From Treponema sp. (GTDB lineage Bacteria > Spirochaetota > Spirochaetia > Treponematales > Treponemataceae), in NCBI GenBank assembly GCA_012513125.1, contig JAAZCS010000122.1, positions 1 through 19,619 on the forward strand: 19,619 nucleotides of DNA. The letters run 5' to 3'. The position numbers and the translations under genes were made by a program. The notes under the pieces were generated by a model. It searched no databases. It was not told where the DNA came from and saw only the letters and a list, made by a program, of their open reading frames with translations. This document shows positions 14,960 through 19,619 of this stretch, piece after piece. Position 1 is the first letter of the stretch, and every line of letters begins with the position of its first letter.

Positions 14960-15933
14960 TATTGTTCCTCTCTTACAGTTTCTTCATCCAAATCTTCATC
15001 GATTTCTATTACAGCTTCTTCAGGATTCTCAAATTTATCATCTTCAAGTAGAACAGCATCAGCATCTTCAATACCATCAACTGGTTCTGTTATTGGAGCT
15101 TCTTTATCTGCTTTTTCTGCATTTTGCTTGCTTTCTTCTACCTTTTTCTTAGCATTTTCTATTGCCAATTGAGCTGCAGCTCTTTTTTCAGAAACAGAAA
15201 CATATAAGTTTGTAAATATATCTTTTGAATCAGTATAGCTACTTAAAGCAGATTCTGGATTTTGCATAGAATATAGTGAATCACCTTTTTTGAAAGCTTC
15301 AACACCTTCTGTATATTTTTCCTTTTGAGAAACTCCTGCTTTTACAGAATCAGCATCTTTCTTTGCATTGAAAGCTTCTACTCGTTCATCTTTAGCTAAT
15401 TTTTTATATGCAATAGTCAAAACTTTATTAAAACTGCTATAAGCTTCCTGTGAAGAATTTAGCAATTCATCAGTTTTGAGTGTTTTCGAAGTAATTAGAA
15501 TATCAGTTTCACTCAATTTAGCTACACCTTTATCATAATCGGCTCTTGAATAATCAGCAAAATTATTATCATCAATCTTCTTTTTTGCTTTTGTTGCATT
15601 TAAGTATGCTGACAGAGCTAAATAATGCTTTTCAATATCCTTTCCGTCTCCATTTGGATTAGCACAAAACTCATCATACTCGCTATCTATTCTTGCTAAT
15701 AATTCACCAGCATTTTCTTTTGCCCCAGCATTAATTGCTAATTCACGGGCTTTTTCAATTCTGGCTTTTATTTCATCAACACTTTCTACAGAACTTTTAT
15801 TTGAATCATCTAATTCATCAGTTACAGTAGGTGCATCCAAATTTGTATCTACTTCGGCAACAGGTTTTGATCCACAAGATGCTAGAAAAAACAGCATTAA
15901 TAGAACCGTACCAAAAAAGGCGATTTTTTTCAT
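14959..15933 (-). CDS. Helical lipoprotein, TmpA-like
   Basis: 324 residues from the ATG at 15933, chosen because GAGGTT lies just upstream and a clean lipoprotein signal follows (MKKIAFFGTVLLMLFFLASC, lipobox LASC, Cys20). A longer frame to 16005 lacks an SD and would start upstream of the predicted transcript. The mature part is almost entirely helical and charged, with TPR-like segments around 80-125, 130-190 and 205-250. An acidic Glu/Asp-rich tail covers roughly the last 50 residues. Composition, the adjacent LysM gene and shared translation resemble the treponemal TmpA/TmpB pair. No enzymatic motif is seen. Confidence 0.65.
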   Translation of the reverse strand: MKKIAFFGTVLLMLFFLASCGSKPVAEVDTNLDAPTVTDELDDSNKSSVESVDEIKARIEKARELAINAGAKENAGELLARIDSEYDEFCANPNGDGKDIEKHYLALSAYLNATKAKKKIDDNNFADYSRADYDKGVAKLSETDILITSKTLKTDELLNSSQEAYSSFNKVLTIAYKKLAKDERVEAFNAKKDADSVKAGVSQKEKYTEGVEAFKKGDSLYSMQNPESALSSYTDSKDIFTNLYVSVSEKRAAAQLAIENAKKKVEESKQNAEKADKEAPITEPVDGIEDADAVLLEDDKFENPEEAVIEIDEDLDEETVREEQ

Positions 15934-15962
15934 GATAACCTCACAACTTTTATGTTTTAACA

Positions 15963-15991
15963 ATTTTACTACACAATTTTCAATTATACAA
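15963..15991 (-). promoter_or_regulatory. Promoter for the TmpA/TmpB-like operon
   Basis: The minus strand reads TTGTAT (15991-15986), 17 nt, then TAAAAT (15968-15963). The predicted start is about 15956, leaving a leader of roughly 23 nt with the GAGGTT SD. Confidence 0.55.
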
Positions 15992-16038
15992 CGATAATAT
16001 AGCAAGGTTTTCTTTATTTTACAAAATAGGAGTATTAT

Positions 16039-16263
16039 ATGGCTGATGAATTTTCATTTGAAATTGTTCAAAGTTTAGGTATTGTTGCTGAAGGAAAAGG
16101 TGGATGGAATATTGAGCTTAATCTTGTATCATGGGGAGGCAGACCTGCAAAATATGACATTAGAAGCTGGTCTCCAGACCATCAGAAGATGGGAAAAGGG
16201 TCAACTTTTACAAAAGAAGAAATCGTAGCACTTAAAGCTTTACTTCAAAAAACTGAGCTATAA
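16039..16263 (+). CDS. YdbC/PC4-like single-stranded-nucleic-acid-binding protein
   Basis: 74 residues: MADEFSFEIVQSLGIVAEGK, then GGWNIELNLVSWGGRPAKYD, then IRSWSPDHQKMGKG and a short C-terminal helix. This matches the bacterial YdbC family, whose fold is that of the transcription cofactor PC4 and which binds ssDNA as a dimer. The SD TAGGAG precedes the ATG. Its 3' end overlaps the convergent holA by 19 bases, and no terminator is seen between them. The role in this organism is unknown; replication, repair or transcription are possible. Confidence 0.8.
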   Translation: MADEFSFEIVQSLGIVAEGKGGWNIELNLVSWGGRPAKYDIRSWSPDHQKMGKGSTFTKEEIVALKALLQKTEL

Positions 16264-17270
16264 TCGGCAATTTGAGAACTGGCACCTTTCAACATAATTA
16301 TCTCATAAAGCATTTTTTGCAATAATATTTCTTCAAAGAAAGTGCCATCGCTTCTAATTACCATATCTGTTGATGCTAAAACTGAAAGAATTGCAACAGA
16401 TTGCCCATATGTCCACACTTTGGAAGCTTTTCTATACTGATTTTGCATCAATTTGCTGGCAAAACCATTAGTTTTTAGCGTAAAATCATCAGGAAGACTG
16501 TTATCATGACATATTTTATGCCACAAACAGAGTTTTCTAAAACAAGATGACAGACCTGCAATAATCATCACTGATGATGCATTTTTTGACAAACGAATTT
16601 TCTGAAGAATATTTATTGCATCTTCAAATCGTTTTTCCGAATTATTTGAATTATCAGAGATTTTATTAAACAAAGTAAATGCTGACTCTTCCCTGTTATG
16701 TGATAATATGGCATCTACTTCAGAAACAGTAATTTCATGATTCTTTGAAAAACACAAAAAAAATTTTGAACATTCCTGTTTTAAGGATTCGGTATTATTT
16801 TCAACCATCTCCAATATTAATTCTGCTGCGTCTTCTGTTATTGAATAAGAATTTTTTTTGAAATAATCATATAGCCAAGGCAATTTACGATCTTCAAACA
16901 TTTCCCAGAATTTCCGTTTATTTTGAACAGGAATCAACTTTTCTAATTTAGAATCAACAGAAATATCATCAGAAACAAGAATTAATACGGTAGATTCTGA
17001 CGGCTCTGATTTTAACCATTCATCAAGCATTAGAAGTTCATCTTTCTTTTTGAGTAATTCTGCATTTCTACACACGATACAAACGGCTGACGAAAAAAGA
17101 GTCCCGTTTTGAAGAATCGTCATTACTTGATCAAAAGAAGTTTCCTGCAAGAAAAATAATTGTTCATCAATTTCGCCAAATTTCTTTTTTAACGAGTTTT
17201 TAATCTTAGCAATTTCATCATTTCTTTCACCGGCTTCAGGACCTGTAAACAGATAAATGGAAGGAATCAT
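16245..17270 (-). CDS. holA: DNA polymerase III delta subunit (HolA)
   Basis: Clamp-loader subunit that opens the beta sliding clamp. It has 341 residues, usual for the family. It begins MIPSIYLFTGPEAGERNDEI, the degenerate AAA+ phosphate loop of delta. ELLKKKDELLMLDEWLK, ILVSDDISVDSKLEKL and FEDRKLPWLYDYFKK follow, with the middle lid domain (about 120-210) and a C-terminal helical collar (about 225-330). The ATG is one base after the lexA stop with no own SD, so translation is probably coupled to lexA. It is the last gene of the hprK-ptsH-lexA-holA unit and overlaps the convergent ydbC-like gene at its 3' end. Confidence 0.88.
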   Translation of the reverse strand: MIPSIYLFTGPEAGERNDEIAKIKNSLKKKFGEIDEQLFFLQETSFDQVMTILQNGTLFSSAVCIVCRNAELLKKKDELLMLDEWLKSEPSESTVLILVSDDISVDSKLEKLIPVQNKRKFWEMFEDRKLPWLYDYFKKNSYSITEDAAELILEMVENNTESLKQECSKFFLCFSKNHEITVSEVDAILSHNREESAFTLFNKISDNSNNSEKRFEDAINILQKIRLSKNASSVMIIAGLSSCFRKLCLWHKICHDNSLPDDFTLKTNGFASKLMQNQYRKASKVWTYGQSVAILSVLASTDMVIRSDGTFFEEILLQKMLYEIIMLKGASSQIADYSSVF

Positions 17271-17271
17271 A

Positions 17272-17883
17272 TCAATAAGTTCTTACAATATTTGAAAGAA
17301 TTCCAACAATTCTTACTTCTTGGCAATAAATTGCCTGAAAAGTTGGATTTTCTGGCTGAAGTCTTACTCTTGTAGCTTCTTTGTAATATCTTTTCAATGT
17401 AATTGCATCTTCAATAACGGCAACAACTATTTGACCATCGATTGCAGTGTTTGATTGTTCAACAACAGCCAAATCACCTTCAAGAATACCTGCATTTATC
17501 ATGCTAGTTCCCCTGACTCTTAATGCAAAATAATTTTTTCCAGGACGTACAAATGGTTCTGTTAAGTTTACGTAGCCGTCGAGATTTTCTTCACATAACA
17601 AAGGTTTTCCTGCTGCAACTGTACCCAAAAGGGGAACTTTTCCAACAAATAATTTTGGTTCTTTTTCTCTACAGTCTGACAGAACACGTATCGAACGAGA
17701 GCGTTTTTGGCATTGTGATAGATAGCCTTTTTTTTGCAATGCAGTAATATGATCTTGAACCGCTCTTAATGAGATGCCGAAATTTTCACTAATTTCTCTT
17801 ACTGTTGGTGGAAAAGCATTTTCATCAGAAAAATCAGAAATAAAAGTTAATACTTCTTTTTGACGATCTGTTATCTGTTTCAT
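17272..17883 (-). CDS. lexA: SOS repressor LexA
   Basis: Represses DNA-damage genes until RecA-stimulated self-cleavage. It has 203 residues, normal length. The N-terminal winged helix (about 1-70) has FPPTVREISENFGISLRAVQ. The self-cleavage site Ala91-Gly92 (GTVAAGKP), catalytic Ser127 (RGTSMINAG) and Lys164 (AITLKRYY) are all present, so it should be cleavable. SD AAGGAGGA precedes the ATG. No obvious LexA operator was found by eye upstream of the gene or of hprK, but the spirochaete site is not known to me for this genus. It lies 24 nt after ptsH and directly before holA. Confidence 0.95.
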   Translation of the reverse strand: MKQITDRQKEVLTFISDFSDENAFPPTVREISENFGISLRAVQDHITALQKKGYLSQCQKRSRSIRVLSDCREKEPKLFVGKVPLLGTVAAGKPLLCEENLDGYVNLTEPFVRPGKNYFALRVRGTSMINAGILEGDLAVVEQSNTAIDGQIVVAVIEDAITLKRYYKEATRVRLQPENPTFQAIYCQEVRIVGILSNIVRTY

Positions 17884-17907
17884 TTCTCTTCCTCCTTATA
17901 AAAATGA

Positions 17908-18174
17908 CTATTCCTCTTCAAATTTACTCTCAAATAAAGCTTCTATTGCAGCGGCTGCAGCTACTTCGTCAGGACCTTCAACTTTCAAAGTAAGTTGAGT
18001 GTTGTATCCGGCTGCCATTGTAATAACACCCATAATGGATTTTGCATTCACAGTAGCGTCTTCTCTTTCCAAAGTTATTTCACTTTGAAATTTGCTTGAA
18101 GTTTGAGCAATAATAGCTGCCGGTCTTGCGTGAATTCCCGCTCTATTCTTTACAGTTAGAATTTTTTCTACCAT
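17908..18174 (-). CDS. ptsH: Phosphocarrier protein HPr
   Basis: Phosphotransferase-system carrier. It has 88 residues. The active His15 lies in NRAGIHARPA, and the regulatory Ser46 lies in NAKSIMGVITMAAG, the site HprK phosphorylates. The SD AAGGA is upstream. The 35-nt gap from hprK contains a small perfect hairpin (GACAG/CTGTC, loop of four, 18187-18200) just before the SD. In treponemes with few or no sugar PTS permeases HPr is thought to be mainly regulatory; permeases are not visible here. Stop is TAG. Confidence 0.96.
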   Translation of the reverse strand: MVEKILTVKNRAGIHARPAAIIAQTSSKFQSEITLEREDATVNAKSIMGVITMAAGYNTQLTLKVEGPDEVAAAAAIEALFESKFEEE

Positions 18175-18209
18175 ATTCTTATCCTTGACAGTTTTCTGTC
18201 TATTATATA

Positions 18210-19199
18210 TTAGTATGAATCATCATTGCCATAATAAGCAGCCTGAGCTTCACCTGATTCTATCCATTTTAAGACATTCTGATTAAAATCTTTAGCAGAA
18301 TTATATCCCATATTCTTTAATCTTTCATTCATTGCTGCAGCTTCAATAATAATTGGTAAGTTTCTTCCAGGACGAACAGGAATTTCAATTACAGGTATTT
18401 TGACACCCAAGAGTTCTTTGTATTTTTGATCAGTTCCCAATCTATCATACGCCTTACTTGAATCCCAATCTTCTAGTTGAACTATCATTTGAACTTCTTT
18501 TTGATCTCTGATGGCACCAACTCCATATAATTGTGAAATATTAATTATTCCCAAGCCTCTGATTTCCATATGGTGGCTAATTAATGTATTGGCACCTCGT
18601 CCTAAGATAATATTACCATTTACACAACGAGGCTCTACAACATCATCCGCAACAAGTCTATGACCTCTTTCTACCAATTCCAAAGCGGTTTCACTTTTTC
18701 CGACACCAGAATGTCCTGTCAGAAAGATTCCGATTCCGTAAACTTCTACCAAAACTCCATGAAGTGTTTTTCGTGGAGCAAATACATTTGAAAATGCCCT
18801 TACCAATCTATTTGAAAACTCTGTTGAGGTCAAATCACTTTGCAAAAGAGGACAAGCACTTTTTTCGGCTTCTTCTCTGAATTCTTCTGTTGGTTCCAAA
18901 TTATATGTAAAAATACAACAAGGAATAGGAGAGTTAAAAAAAGTTTTTATTGTGTCAAATGAATTTTCTTTGTGAAGACGATTTAAATATGCAGTTTCGC
19001 CACGACCAAAAAGTTGGATTCTATTACTAGCAAAAGATTCATAAAACCCCGAAAGAGCCAATCCTGGGCGATTAATCTCAGGGACAGTAATTGCTCGGGG
19101 CAATCCTCTTCTTCCTGCAATACACTTTAAGTGCAATGCATCGTGTCCGGAAAGTTCCAAATCGAGCAAATCTAAAACAGTAAATCTCTTATCTGCCAT
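18210..19199 (-). CDS. hprK: HPr(Ser) kinase/phosphorylase
   Basis: Phosphorylates and dephosphorylates HPr on Ser46 in response to metabolites. It has 329 residues from the ATG at 19199. Walker A GHSGVGKS is at about 162-169, followed by ETALELVERGHRLVADDVVE. The HprK signature near the C-terminus (KIPVIEIPVRPGRNLP, then IEAAAMNERLK) is intact. A GTG at 19220 would add seven residues, but the predicted transcription start coincides with the ATG at 19199, and family members begin MADK-like. No SD precedes 19199, so the mRNA may be leaderless. It is first in the unit with ptsH, lexA and holA. Confidence 0.95.
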   Translation of the reverse strand: MADKRFTVLDLLDLELSGHDALHLKCIAGRRGLPRAITVPEINRPGLALSGFYESFASNRIQLFGRGETAYLNRLHKENSFDTIKTFFNSPIPCCIFTYNLEPTEEFREEAEKSACPLLQSDLTSTEFSNRLVRAFSNVFAPRKTLHGVLVEVYGIGIFLTGHSGVGKSETALELVERGHRLVADDVVEPRCVNGNIILGRGANTLISHHMEIRGLGIINISQLYGVGAIRDQKEVQMIVQLEDWDSSKAYDRLGTDQKYKELLGVKIPVIEIPVRPGRNLPIIIEAAAMNERLKNMGYNSAKDFNQNVLKWIESGEAQAAYYGNDDSY

Positions 19200-19205
19200 G
19201 ACAGT

Positions 19206-19234
19206 ACTATACACATACACTGATAAATTTTCAA
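19206..19234 (-). promoter_or_regulatory. Promoter of the hprK-ptsH-lexA-holA unit (leaderless start)
   Basis: The minus strand reads TTGAAA (19234-19229), 17 nt, then TATAGT (19211-19206). Seven bases downstream of the -10 is 19199, the A of the hprK ATG. Confidence 0.6.
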
Positions 19235-19245
19235 TAAGTATTCAT

Positions 19246-19274
19246 TTGTCTTTTCAAAATTTAAGTTGTATACT
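19246..19274 (+). promoter_or_regulatory. Promoter of hpf
   Basis: TTGTCT (19246-19251), 17 nt, then TATACT (19269-19274). The predicted start is near 19281, giving a leader of about 57 nt. It is back-to-back with the hprK promoter. Confidence 0.6.
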
Positions 19275-19337
19275 TTAAATGATGATAAAGACATCTGTTT
19301 ACATCTTGTGAACAAAAAACACTTTAAGGAGATATTT

Positions 19338-19619
19338 ATGACATCATCAATTAAACCAGTAGGATTCACCCTAGAAGAAAAACAATCAGAAATGATTGAT
19401 TCAAAAATGAAGAGAATTTCATACGCAGAAGGTCTTATCGTTGATTTGATTTTAAGAATAAAACATGATAAAGCATATTCTTTTGATGCTACAGTTAATT
19501 TTAAATGGGGAACACAAGCTCATCTTACTTCAGAAGACTTTGATTTTGCTGCAGGATTAAATAAATTAATGGATGTTTTAGACAACAAAATTAAAAAAGA
19601 AAAAGATAAAGTACAAGAG
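19338..19619 (+). CDS. hpf: Ribosome hibernation promoting factor (HPF/RaiA family), 94 codons, cut by window edge
   Basis: Binds the 30S decoding region and stores ribosomes as inactive particles when growth stops. From ATG 19338 (SD AAGGAG six bases upstream) it reads MTSSIKPVGFTLEEKQSEMI, then ISYAEGLIVDLILRIKHDK, VNFKWGTQAHLTSEDFDFA and GLNKLMDVLDNKIKKEKDK. The beta-strand/helix order and the C-terminal KIKKEKDK basic helix fit the short HPF domain. At least the end of the protein lies beyond the window. It is divergent from hprK. Confidence 0.85.
   Translation, partial: MTSSIKPVGFTLEEKQSEMIDSKMKRISYAEGLIVDLILRIKHDKAYSFDATVNFKWGTQAHLTSEDFDFAAGLNKLMDVLDNKIKKEKDKVQE

Noticed and set aside
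16280..16290. TGGCAC inside holA as a second sigma-54 promoter
   Set aside because: The -12 TTGC element is missing at the required spacing; a similar TGGCAC near 18591 fails the same test.
19201..19222. Imperfect CAGT/ACTG symmetry upstream of hprK as a LexA operator
   Set aside because: Only the outer four bases are symmetric and the inner bases do not match, and I know no Treponema LexA consensus to test it against.
1..19619. Mobile elements, CRISPR arrays, prophage, toxin-antitoxin or defence islands
   Set aside because: No transposase, integrase, direct-repeat array or defence gene was found; gene order and composition look like core chromosome throughout.

Overview
This window looks like core chromosome of a low-G+C spirochaete, most likely a Treponema. 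The evidence is the treponemal character of the RpoB, HprK and HPF proteins, a TmpA/TmpB-like membrane-protein pair, and an Asn at the rifampicin-contact position of RpoB that is typical of spirochaetes. No insertion sequence, prophage, CRISPR array or integron was seen. No gene-free gap exceeds about 200 bases.

Bases 1-8770 (minus strand) hold the transcription/translation supercluster. From a consensus promoter at 8742-8770 it reads tRNA-Thr, rpmG, tRNA-Trp, secE, nusG, rplK, rplA, rplJ, rplL, rpoB, rpoC (rpoC runs off the left edge). Cistrons are tightly packed: rplA/rplJ share a TAATG junction and rpoB/rpoC overlap by 8 nt. Three junctions carry RNA structure: nusG-rplK, rplJ-rplL and rplL-rpoB. 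The outstanding anomaly is an in-frame TGA at 3947-3949, replacing a conserved Arg in rpoB.

Bases 8846-11965 (mostly plus) hold cysE, radA and a small heat-shock gene preceded by a textbook sigma-54 promoter. Between cysE and radA, on the minus strand, lies what looks like an unannotated small RNA: a consensus promoter, about 90 nt with three stem-loops and an exposed CUCUCUCC stretch, and an intrinsic terminator.

Bases 11964-16005 hold pgsA (minus), a cytidylate-kinase-like protein with a possible BON-like tail (minus), a NUDIX ADP-ribose pyrophosphatase-like gene (plus), and the TmpA/TmpB-like cell-envelope pair (minus).

Bases 16039-19619 hold a YdbC/PC4-like ssDNA-binding protein (plus) convergent on a minus-strand unit hprK-ptsH-lexA-holA. 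That unit joins HPr phospho-regulation to the SOS repressor and a replication clamp-loader subunit. Its promoter places the transcription start on the hprK ATG. A divergent hpf gene (ribosome hibernation) runs off the right edge.

All calls come from reading the sequence; no database searches were run.
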